DNA of 6,190 bases from Betaproteobacteria bacterium (GTDB lineage Bacteria > Pseudomonadota > Gammaproteobacteria > Burkholderiales > SG8-41): the NCBI GenBank assembly GCA_025356695.1, contig JANXSE010000116.1:1-6190 (forward strand), written 5' to 3'. How positions within the stretch are numbered: position 1 is the stretch's first letter; each line of letters begins with the position of its first letter. This document shows, piece by piece, positions 1 to 5,479 of this stretch. The notes under the pieces were generated by a model. That model did not search any database, had not been told where the DNA came from, and was given only the letters and a program-made list of their open reading frames with translations. The position numbers were made by a program, and so were the translations under genes.

Positions 1-261
1 GCGCGCCTCTTGACCTATCGCGCCGCCACGCTCGCTGATGAAGGCCGCGTAACCCCGAAAGACACCTCAATGGCGAAGCTGTATGCCTCGGAGACGCTGG
101 CTTTCGTCGCGGACTCCGCATTGCAAATCCAGGGCGGCAGCGGTTACATCACCGATAACCCGGTCGGTCGCTTCTACCGCGATGCGCGCATCACGCGCAT
201 CTACGAAGGCACGTCCGAAATCCAGCGCGGCATCATCGGCCGCGGCATGCTGCGCGCCTGA
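1..261 (+). CDS. Acyl-CoA dehydrogenase, C-terminal fragment (5' end outside window)
   Basis: The frame is open from the first base of the window and ends at TGA 259-261, so only the last 86 codons are present. The encoded segment is the C-terminal helical domain of the acyl-CoA dehydrogenase family. It shows LQIQGGSGY, the R-x-YRDARI stretch and the closing IYEGTSEIQR signature. In this family the Glu of the YEGT motif (codon 205-207 here) is the usual catalytic base that removes the alpha proton of the acyl-CoA while FAD takes the hydride, giving a 2-enoyl-CoA and passing electrons to ETF. The residue is present, so the enzyme is probably active. The chain length and nature of the acyl substrate cannot be told from this part. 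A crotonase-family gene follows 29 nt downstream on the same strand, which fits a catabolic operon in which the dehydrogenation product is processed further. Confidence 0.95.
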   Translation, partial: ARLLTYRAATLADEGRVTPKDTSMAKLYASETLAFVADSALQIQGGSGYITDNPVGRFYRDARITRIYEGTSEIQRGIIGRGMLRA

Positions 262-290
262 ACACCATTTAGAAACGGGGAGAAAGCAAG

Positions 291-1082
291 ATGGCATACA
301 AGGACATTCTGGTCGAGAAAAAGGGCCGCATCGTCTGCATGACGCTGAACCGTCCAGAACGCATGAACTCGATCAGCGTCGAGACCGGCAACGAAATGCT
401 GGAAGTCCTCACCGAATACCGCGACAACCCCGAGCAGTGGGTGATGATCATCGCCGCCGCCGGCCAGAAATCATTCTGCAGCGGCATGTACGTGACCGAG
501 GCCGCCGACAAGACGGCGGCGAGCGGCCGCACCGAGGGCTATACGATTTTCAAGCCGTGGACCGACATGATGCAGTCGATCAACAAACCCTTTATCTGCG
601 CCGTCAACGGCTACTGCATCGGCGGCGGCTGGCATCTCGTCGCCGACAGCGACATCATCATCGCCGCCGACAACGCCAGCTTCTTCGACACCCACGTCAA
701 CATCGGCCTCATCAACGGCGTCGAATCCGCCGGCCTCGCTTTCAAGATGCCGGTCGGCATCGTCATACGCATGTGTCTCGAAGGCCGCCATTTCAAACTG
801 ACCGCGCAGCAGGCGCTGCAATGGGGCCTCGTTTCCGAAATCGTGCCGAAAAACGAACTGATGGCGAAAGCGTGGGAAATCGCCACGCACATCGCCGAAG
901 ACGCAGCGCCGCTCGCCGTGCAGGGCTCGAAGAAAGCCATCCTCGGCGCCATCGACCGCGGCCCGGTCGCCGGCATTCCGTGGACCTGGGAACGGCTCTA
1001 CGACATTCAGGACACCGACGACGTCAAGGAAGGCTTCCGCGCTTTCGTCGAAAAACGCAAACCGAAATTCACGGGCCGTTGA
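291..1082 (+). CDS. Crotonase-superfamily protein (enoyl-CoA hydratase/isomerase-like) with both catalytic Glu replaced by His
   Basis: This 263-residue protein has normal length for the crotonase family, which acts on CoA thioesters in the cytoplasm. The ATG at 291 is preceded by GGGGAG (277-282) with an 8-nt spacer. Family landmarks are clear: TLNRPERMNS near residues 18-27, the first oxyanion-hole region FCSG at 62-65, VNGYCIGGG at 105-113 with the second oxyanion-hole glycine, and the late ALQWGLVSEIVP stretch. The oxyanion hole therefore looks intact. In rat mitochondrial enoyl-CoA hydratase the two acid/base residues are Glu144 and Glu164. Aligning on GGG-x-E and on the F..PE..LG segment, the equivalents here are His115 (GGGWHL) and His135 (DTHVNIG), with the same 20-residue spacing. 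Ordinary syn-hydration is thus doubtful. An isomerase, hydrolase, lyase or other CoA reaction is possible, and the substrate is unknown. The acyl-CoA dehydrogenase lies 29 nt upstream and the barrel-type gene starts 28 nt downstream, so co-transcription is likely. Confidence 0.9.
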   Translation: MAYKDILVEKKGRIVCMTLNRPERMNSISVETGNEMLEVLTEYRDNPEQWVMIIAAAGQKSFCSGMYVTEAADKTAASGRTEGYTIFKPWTDMMQSINKPFICAVNGYCIGGGWHLVADSDIIIAADNASFFDTHVNIGLINGVESAGLAFKMPVGIVIRMCLEGRHFKLTAQQALQWGLVSEIVPKNELMAKAWEIATHIAEDAAPLAVQGSKKAILGAIDRGPVAGIPWTWERLYDIQDTDDVKEGFRAFVEKRKPKFTGR

Positions 1083-1098
1083 GCATGCTTGAAATCTT

Positions 1099-1103
1099 GA
1101 GAG
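1099..1103 (+). promoter_or_regulatory. Ribosome binding site supporting a TTG start
   Basis: GAGAG lies 7 nt before TTG 1111. The downstream frame is closed by TGA at 1090-1092, and TTG 1111 is the only ATG, GTG or TTG codon between that stop and the conserved protein start. This site therefore decides the start of the next gene. Confidence 0.5.
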
Positions 1104-1110
1104 TACCGGT

Positions 1111-1845
1111 TTGAATACCGGCATCTGGGCCAACTGGTACAACCTGCCCGAACAGGATCGCGACGAATATCTGGCGTGGCTGCACGAGTCGTACATCCCA
1201 CGCGTGCTCTCGCGGCCCGGCGTGACGAAGGCGGCGCATTACGCCTCCGTCGATGCGCCGCGCCAGCGCAAGAATCTGAGCGCCACCACCGACCCCGCAG
1301 TGCCGGCAGGCGACCGATACATCCTGTTGTTCGAAGCAGACAAACCCTACGCCTTCGCCAACCCGATGCCGTCGCGTTATCACGCCGCACTGCCGGCCGC
1401 CGACCGCGCGATGCTGGCGCTACGCATTGGCGAACGCTCGAACATGATGACCATCGAACACGAGGTGTTCGGCCCGGATCCACAAAACGCGGACGACATG
1501 CCCTTCGGCCCCGCCATCCAGCTCGGCAATTTCAATTCCGGCTCGTGGCGGGACGAAGACGAACTCGCCGACTGGTATGCGCAGTGGCGCCTGCCCAGCC
1601 TCGAAAAATTGCCCGGCTGCCTGCGCGTGCGCAAACTCGTTTCGATCTCGGGCTGGGCCAAACACGCCATCCTGCACGAATTCACCTCGGTCGAAGCGCG
1701 CAACGCCAACTACATCGCGCTCGAAAAAAGCAATCCTGAAATGGACCGCTGGAGCGAAGCAGTAGTCAACAAACTCGTGCACGCGCCGGGTTCGCCGAAT
1801 GTGGCGCAACGCATCTGGCCGCCGCTGGGATCCACTTCGCAATGA
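1111..1845 (+). CDS. Internally duplicated protein, probable dimeric alpha/beta-barrel (EthD-like) fold
   Basis: This is a 244-residue soluble protein with no signal peptide or membrane segment. It consists of two similar halves. Residues 23-37 carry W-x6-P-x5-PG (W23, P30, P36-G37), and residues 155-169 repeat the same spacing (W155, P162, P168-G169). Each is followed by a beta-strand-like stretch (AAHY near 41-44; RKLVSI at 174-179). That layout, with short helices ending in PG then a strand, resembles ferredoxin-like alpha/beta-barrel proteins such as EthD and stress-response barrel domains, which work as dimers or as fused two-domain monomers. The fold call is inference from pattern, and I cannot name the family or reaction. 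Start: TTG 1111 with GAGAG upstream is the only usable early start; the next in-frame Met is residue 86, which would delete the first repeat. The stop codon overlaps the next gene's ATG in an ATGA arrangement, so it is translationally coupled to the yegD-like gene. The catabolic genes upstream suggest a role in the same degradation pathway, perhaps binding or transforming an intermediate. Confidence 0.75.
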   Translation: MNTGIWANWYNLPEQDRDEYLAWLHESYIPRVLSRPGVTKAAHYASVDAPRQRKNLSATTDPAVPAGDRYILLFEADKPYAFANPMPSRYHAALPAADRAMLALRIGERSNMMTIEHEVFGPDPQNADDMPFGPAIQLGNFNSGSWRDEDELADWYAQWRLPSLEKLPGCLRVRKLVSISGWAKHAILHEFTSVEARNANYIALEKSNPEMDRWSEAVVNKLVHAPGSPNVAQRIWPPLGSTSQ

Positions 1846-3278
1846 CGTCTATCGGTATTGATTTCGGCACTTCAAACTGTCTCGCCCACGTCGCCACCTC
1901 GAAGGAAGTTTTCCCGGTCGAACTGGAAAGCGGCAGCTTCAGCCTGCCCTCGGTGGTCTTCACCGCACGGCGCGAAGTCGCCATGCGCCAGGTCGAGGAC
2001 AGCGAATTCGAAAAGCGCCTGCGCCATGCGCGCATGGAAGAACGCAAAACCCGCGGCGCGGCCTTTGATGACGACCAGTTGCAGCGCGCGATCCGCGACG
2101 CCATGCGGCGCGAAGCCGCGGACGAGGCGAACAAATCCTACTGGGACCAGACCTTCTTCTCGCTGCTCAAAGACGGCCAGGCCATCCTCTTCGGCACGCC
2201 GGCGCTGCGCGCCTATTTCGCCGACCCCTTAAGCGGGGTGCTGGTGAAATCGCCGAAGTCCTTTCTCGGCAGCAAGATCAGCCAGAACCATCTCACGCAC
2301 TTCGAGAACATCGTCACCGCAATGCTCGAACACATCCGCAGCGTCGCCGAGACCGCGCACGACTGCAGCATCAGCAGCGCCGTGCTCGGCCGCCCGGTGC
2401 GTTATCACGGCACGCAGGGCAAGGAAGGCGACACGCAGGCACTCGACGTCATGTCGCGCGCCGCCGCGCGCGCGGGCTTCAAGGATGTGCGTTATGAACT
2501 CGAACCACTGGCCGCCGCCTACGAATACGAAACCAGCATCCGCGAAGAACAAAAACTGCTCGTCGTCGACGTCGGCGGCGGCACCACCGACTGCGTGATG
2601 ATCCGCGTCAGTCCTGAAAAAGCCGGCCGCGCCGATCGCGACGACGACATCTTGGGCGTGTCAGGCGATCGCGTCGGCGGCACCGACTTCGACGAGGCGC
2701 TCGCCTGGCATGCTTTCATGGGTGCCTTCGGCAAAGACACGATGCGCAAAAACGGTTTCCCCGTGCCGCACTCGCTGCTCTACGACGCCATCTCGATCCG
2801 CAACCTGCCAGCGCAACTGCGCTTCGCCAAATCAAAACGTGAAATTGCAGACTTGATCGAGCAGGCCGTCGAACCGGAAAAACTCGTACGCCTCGCCACG
2901 CTGCAGGCACAGCAACTGCAATACCGCCTCGTGCACAGCGCCGAAGCGGCGAAGATCGAGCTCTCGAAAACCGACGACTTCAACGTGCCGCTCGATTACA
3001 TCGAAAACACGCTCGCCATTCCTGTCACCCGCCGCGCACTCGGCGATGCGTCTGCACGCCTCGTCGACAAAGTCCGCGACCTCGCCCTCGAAGCCGTTAC
3101 CGCCGCCGGCGCCAAACCCGACGTCGTCTTCCTCACCGGCGGCATGGCCATCTCCCCCATCGTCAGCAACGCCGTCGCCGCCGTCGTCGGCAAAAACGTC
3201 CGCCTGCAATCCAGCGACATGCTCGGCACCGTCGGCAAGGGACTGGGGTTGTGTGCGCAGAGGGTGTTTGGGCGGTAG
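1842..3278 (+). CDS. yegD: Hsp70-like ATPase of the YegD family
   Basis: This 478-residue protein has the actin/Hsp70 ATPase fold, without the substrate-binding and lid domains of full-length DnaK (about 638 residues). Phosphate-1 loop: GIDFGTSN at 5-12. Phosphate-2 loop: VDVGGGTTD at 242-250. Adenosine motif: FLTGGMAISPI at 430-440. The stretch VKSPKSFLG (135-143), the later GRPV, the AARAGFKDV-like segment, EPLAA and YRLVHSAEAAKI (361-372) match E. coli YegD as I remember it, so family assignment is strong. YegD proteins are described as DnaK-like chaperone homologues, but their clients and cellular role are poorly known. Compared with E. coli YegD (about 450 residues), this protein has a longer, highly charged Arg/Glu/Asp-rich segment at about 43-105. 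The ATG overlaps the stop of the preceding gene by 4 nt, which implies coupled translation at similar levels. It ends the plus-strand gene string, and a minus-strand cassette converges on it 112 nt further on. Confidence 0.95.
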   Translation: MTSIGIDFGTSNCLAHVATSKEVFPVELESGSFSLPSVVFTARREVAMRQVEDSEFEKRLRHARMEERKTRGAAFDDDQLQRAIRDAMRREAADEANKSYWDQTFFSLLKDGQAILFGTPALRAYFADPLSGVLVKSPKSFLGSKISQNHLTHFENIVTAMLEHIRSVAETAHDCSISSAVLGRPVRYHGTQGKEGDTQALDVMSRAAARAGFKDVRYELEPLAAAYEYETSIREEQKLLVVDVGGGTTDCVMIRVSPEKAGRADRDDDILGVSGDRVGGTDFDEALAWHAFMGAFGKDTMRKNGFPVPHSLLYDAISIRNLPAQLRFAKSKREIADLIEQAVEPEKLVRLATLQAQQLQYRLVHSAEAAKIELSKTDDFNVPLDYIENTLAIPVTRRALGDASARLVDKVRDLALEAVTAAGAKPDVVFLTGGMAISPIVSNAVAAVVGKNVRLQSSDMLGTVGKGLGLCAQRVFGR

Positions 3279-3381
3279 ATACTGGCCTACGCGATTGGCA
3301 CGATGGTGCGTTAGGGCTGCGTAGATTTACCTAAGCCGCATCGCTTCGAATACAAACAATTGCTCTAAACATGAACTTCGA

Positions 3382-3400
3382 TGAGCGATTTCATCGCTCA
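3382..3400 (-). terminator. Short stem-loop at the 3' end of the minus-strand cassette
   Basis: TGAGCGAT (3382-3389) pairs perfectly with ATCGCTCA (3393-3400) across a 3-nt loop. The 8-bp hairpin overlaps the stop codon of the minus-strand membrane-protein gene (3391-3393). No T-run follows on either strand, so it is a weak candidate for an intrinsic terminator. It may instead protect the transcript end or slow elongation between the converging genes. The rest of 3279-3390 shows no gene. Confidence 0.3.
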
Positions 3401-4008
3401 ATAGAAAGCACATAATTGAGCATGCACTTCTCGTATCCGACGCGGTCTCCGTTGAGCTGGAGGGTTTGGCAAGCTGACGTAATTGCAGGTTCACTTCTGA
3501 TAGGTGCAGATATCGATGACTCATGAGTCACTGATATTCCAGAGTTATCTGAAGGGAGCGGTTCTTTTGTTTCAGATCGGCGCGCTTTCATCGCCGCTAC
3601 CTTTGGTATTTTTGGCATCGGCGCCGCAGTAACAGCTTGCTTCGGGAGATTTTCCGCCCGATTTGTTTGGACCTCAATCGACTGCGTGGCGGTCTTACCA
3701 CTCAACAGCCACCACAAGCCAAATCCCACAAGCGCTACAGTCCAAATTACCGAGTTTCCACTTTGCGCAGATCGCCCATTTGGAACCTGCACTGGTTTAG
3801 CTTTCGGAACACATTTTGCCGCATACGTTGTAGCAAAGTAGATTGTCGCGAATTGAATCAAAAACAATTGATTTGTTTTAACTTGATCGAAGGTCCATAA
3901 AATGGCGCCAGAGACCACAACAATTAGACCTATCCAACCAAATATTATAGCCATGCCGAATATCGCGATCGCAATTCCAGCCTGCCATATTAGAATATCT
4001 ACCGACAT
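3391..4008 (-). CDS. Hypothetical multi-pass membrane protein with a two-cysteine C-terminal tail
   Basis: I do not recognise this 205-residue protein. The first 40 residues are almost entirely hydrophobic (about 5-40, with G24-W25 in the middle), enough for one long or two short membrane helices. Further hydrophobic segments lie at about 48-64 and 87-103, the latter ending in GLWWLLS. After that comes a hydrophilic linker of about 75 residues rich in Pro, Lys, Ala and Ser. The last 27 residues form a compact tail with Cys180 and Cys195 (C-x14-C) and alternating polar and apolar residues, like a small helical hairpin. Two cysteines at that spacing could form a disulfide if the tail is periplasmic, or bind a metal. 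Start ATG 4008 has only a weak AAAAGTG-like ribosome site; Met19 is an alternative but would cut into the first helix. It lies 36 nt downstream of the YdjM-like gene on the same strand, so the two are probably one operon. Base composition is much lower in GC than the flanking genes, which suggests horizontal acquisition. Confidence 0.7.
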   Translation of the reverse strand: MSVDILIWQAGIAIAIFGMAIIFGWIGLIVVVSGAILWTFDQVKTNQLFLIQFATIYFATTYAAKCVPKAKPVQVPNGRSAQSGNSVIWTVALVGFGLWWLLSGKTATQSIEVQTNRAENLPKQAVTAAPMPKIPKVAAMKARRSETKEPLPSDNSGISVTHESSISAPIRSEPAITSACQTLQLNGDRVGYEKCMLNYVLSIER

Positions 4009-4044
4009 ACACTTTTAGTCATCTAACAATATTCGTAAGCACAA

Positions 4045-4968
4045 TTATTTTCCGCTCGCCTTCCATCCCGCAACAAACCCTTTCCCGAATTTCCAGGCGG
4101 TTCCGACACCAGCGGCAACGCCTTTGGCAACTACAGCTCCTGCAGTCTTCACTCCGTCCACGACCTTCTCCCCTGTTGTGTTTTCTTTGTGAACAATGTC
4201 AATCCCTTCTGCTGCCGAATTAATCGCGAGCAACATTTGATGCGCCTCCATTGGAAGATCGCCGGGCAAACCGTGATAGGCGCCAGGCTGCAGCGTCGCA
4301 TCAACGGCCAAGTGATACGAAATACCGGCACTTACCCCCTTTGCAAGCTGCAAAGCAATATCGTTTTTTACTTCAATAAGCCTTCCCCAGAATGGATCTC
4401 GGCGTGATGCCGGAAGCTCTTCGCATACTACGTCAGCCAAGTCAGCAATGGCTAGAATGGCCCCCTCTACGAGAGTGCCTGCAATGATGGAATGCGTGAA
4501 TACAGAGCGATGCGCACCAATTCCAAGCAGTGGAATATCAGTATCAGGAACGCCCCCGTTCCCATCGAGACCTCCAGATCCACCCAAGTAACCAAGCGCT
4601 AGTGCCAGAACCCCAGGTGCATTCTTTTTGGGGTCATCAAACAGCGCCCTACCAATCGTGATGGCAGTTTGGGTAATTCGCTTCGTTACATCGATCGCGC
4701 CATCGATTGCTGCAGCAGAACGTGTCTCGATGTGCCTACCAAATCTTCCTTCGCTGATCGCTCGGACCGTGGCCGAGAGCTCCCGACCAGTGAATTTCGC
4801 AACCCCAACAAATAGACCGCCAAGATTTCGCACTCTCCTTGCAGCAAGCCCGGGAAGGCGCGCGGCGGAATCTCGCCCCCAGACCTTCAATCTTTCCGCA
4901 CTTGTCGCGGCAAGCGCCGCATGAAGATCACGGTATAAATTATCTTGCCGGCTTGAAAATGTGGACAT
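4045..4968 (-). CDS. Hypothetical protein with a YdjM/DUF457-like metal-dependent hydrolase motif series
   Basis: This is a 307-residue protein; the numbering uses the start at 4968. Polar motifs appear in the order known for YdjM/DUF457-type putative membrane-associated hydrolases: PDTD at 141-144, HR at 153-154, THS at 158-160, and later H219-x3-D223 followed by G-x-P. In that family such His/Asp residues are thought to bind metal. The match is by motif order and spacing only, so the function is inference. Residues 117-133, 161-175 and 205-222 are weakly hydrophobic and Gly/Ala-rich, consistent with membrane association. The first 110 residues look helical and charged and match nothing I know. 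The last 35 residues are a Gly/Ala/Lys amphipathic stretch ending GWKASGK that may also touch membranes. The ATG at 4968 is chosen because a strong Shine-Dalgarno sequence precedes it. The frame extends to an ATG at 5004 (319 residues), but that has no ribosome site. This is the first gene of the two-gene minus-strand cassette, and its base composition differs from the neighbours. Confidence 0.7.
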   Translation of the reverse strand: MSTFSSRQDNLYRDLHAALAATSAERLKVWGRDSAARLPGLAARRVRNLGGLFVGVAKFTGRELSATVRAISEGRFGRHIETRSAAAIDGAIDVTKRITQTAITIGRALFDDPKKNAPGVLALALGYLGGSGGLDGNGGVPDTDIPLLGIGAHRSVFTHSIIAGTLVEGAILAIADLADVVCEELPASRRDPFWGRLIEVKNDIALQLAKGVSAGISYHLAVDATLQPGAYHGLPGDLPMEAHQMLLAINSAAEGIDIVHKENTTGEKVVDGVKTAGAVVAKGVAAGVGTAWKFGKGFVAGWKASGK

Positions 4969-4973
4969 CGTGA

Positions 4974-4982
4974 CCCCTCTCC
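4974..4982 (-). promoter_or_regulatory. Strong Shine-Dalgarno sequence for the YdjM-like gene
   Basis: Read on the minus strand the sequence is GGAGAGGGG, ending 5 nt before ATG 4968. It argues for the internal start (MSTFSS...) over the upstream in-frame ATG at 5004, which lacks such a site. Confidence 0.7.
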
Positions 4983-5023
4983 GCACGAAGTATCCCGAAA
5001 GCATACCGCATACAACAGCGCGC

Positions 5024-5099
5024 AGGTTGGGCTAACGAAGGAAGCTCAACGCTTTTTCTCAGCGACCGTAATGTTGGGCTTCCTTCGTTAGCCCAACCT
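5024..5099. repeat. Pair of inverted REP-like elements (REPIN-like)
   Basis: Two 27-nt arms, 5024-5050 and 5073-5099, are reverse complements at 26 of 27 positions and are separated by 22 nt. Each arm is itself a hairpin. The right arm pairs GTTGGGCT (5073-5080) with AGCCCAAC (5090-5097) around a 9-nt loop. The left arm does the same (5026-5033 with 5043-5050) with one G-T wobble. Single hairpins that also occur as inverted pairs are the layout of REP/REPIN elements, which are mobilised by RAYT (TnpA-REP) transposases and are usually dispersed through intergenic DNA. From memory, GTTGGGCT...AGCCCAAC hairpins are common in proteobacterial genomes. No RAYT gene is in the window. The pair sits just upstream of the minus-strand cassette, where it may also affect transcription or mRNA stability. 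Confidence 0.75.
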
Positions 5100-5310
5100 A
5101 CCCGATCTCATTGTTTCGCAGACAACGGCAAACCATTCGGTTTTAGCCTCCCCCTGAGAGCCGCCGAGCAGCGCAGCTGCGCCGGGGGCGGTCGGCGAGC
5201 ACTGTCTGAGCCCTTGTCGTTTTGTGACAAGGGCGAGTTGCGCAGCCGCCCGGCGTGGCGAGCAGCGCAGGGGAGTCCGCAGGACCGGCGAACCGGGGGC
5301 GGCTTTCTTT
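5100..5310. repeat. GC-rich intergenic stretch with hairpins and direct repeats
   Basis: No gene is supported here. The stretch holds several small symmetrical units: a perfect 12-bp palindrome GCGCAGCTGCGC (5171-5182), a 9-bp stem around a 7-nt loop (5210-5218 with 5226-5234, GCCCTTGTC / GACAAGGGC), and a 12-nt direct repeat CGAGCAGCGCAG (5165-5176 and 5259-5270). With the adjoining palindrome it looks like one composite intergenic repeat of the kind found in many copies in proteobacterial genomes. The open frames crossing it in both directions are very Arg/Pro-rich and read as translated repeat. Confidence 0.5.
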
Positions 5311-5344
5311 GGTTACTTTCTTTGGGCGCCCAAAGAAAGTAACC
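5311..5344. repeat. Perfect 34-bp palindrome
   Basis: GGTTACTTTCTTTGGGC (5311-5327) is followed directly by its exact reverse complement (5328-5344), with no loop. The minus-strand translation across it contains GYFLWAPKESNQRK and the plus-strand translation contains LVTFFGRPKKVT. Both strings are familiar to me from spurious predicted proteins in many proteobacterial genomes, which marks this as a dispersed repeat and not coding sequence. The RNA could form a strong hairpin. No T-run follows, so it is not a standard intrinsic terminator. Between it and the CMD gene (5345-5479) I see only an imperfect hairpin at 5379-5400. Confidence 0.8.
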
Positions 5345-5469
5345 GGCCGCCGGGCCGCACCCGGCGAAGTTAAAGCACCGCTTCGCCAGAAGCGAAAGCG
5401 AATATTTCCGCAGACCGTTAAACTGACGCCCTCGCCTCACCTACCAAACCAAAAACAAAACCATCCACC

Positions 5470-5473
5470 GGAG
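5470..5473 (+). promoter_or_regulatory. Ribosome binding site that fixes the CMD gene start
   Basis: GGAG lies 6 nt before ATG 5480. The frame is open back to 5255, but that extension runs through the repeat region, so this site and the start of family similarity place the true start at 5480. Confidence 0.75.
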
Positions 5474-5479
5474 AAAACC

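Noticed and set aside
83..1114. A 343-codon plus-strand open frame overlapping the acyl-CoA dehydrogenase and crotonase genes
   Set aside because: It is very rich in Arg/His/Pro, typical of an out-of-frame reading of GC-rich coding DNA, and the crotonase in the other frame is clearly real.
471..1196. A 241-codon minus-strand open frame opposite the crotonase gene
   Set aside because: It is the antisense shadow of a conserved gene, with no ribosome site or recognisable family.
3287..3324. Possible remnant of a REP element or terminator after yegD (CTACGC ... GCGTAG, with GGTGCGTTA between)
   Set aside because: It has only a 6-bp stem with a 26-nt loop and no second half for the GGTGCGTTA part, which is too weak to call.
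4969..5004. 12-residue N-terminal extension of the YdjM-like protein
   Set aside because: ATG 5004 lacks a Shine-Dalgarno sequence, while ATG 4968 has GGAGAGGGG just upstream.
5005..5023. Sigma-70 promoter for the minus-strand cassette (for example TATGCT-like boxes)
   Set aside because: Only partial matches to the -10 and -35 consensus with no convincing spacing; not better than chance.
5108..5440. A 110-codon minus-strand open frame containing GYFLWAPKESNQRK
   Set aside because: It is the translation of the palindrome and surrounding repeat; such strings recur as spurious predictions.
5255..5479. N-terminal extension of the CMD gene to an upstream start
   Set aside because: The extension runs through the palindrome and a low-complexity leader. 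ATG 5480 has a good ribosome site and begins the family-like sequence.
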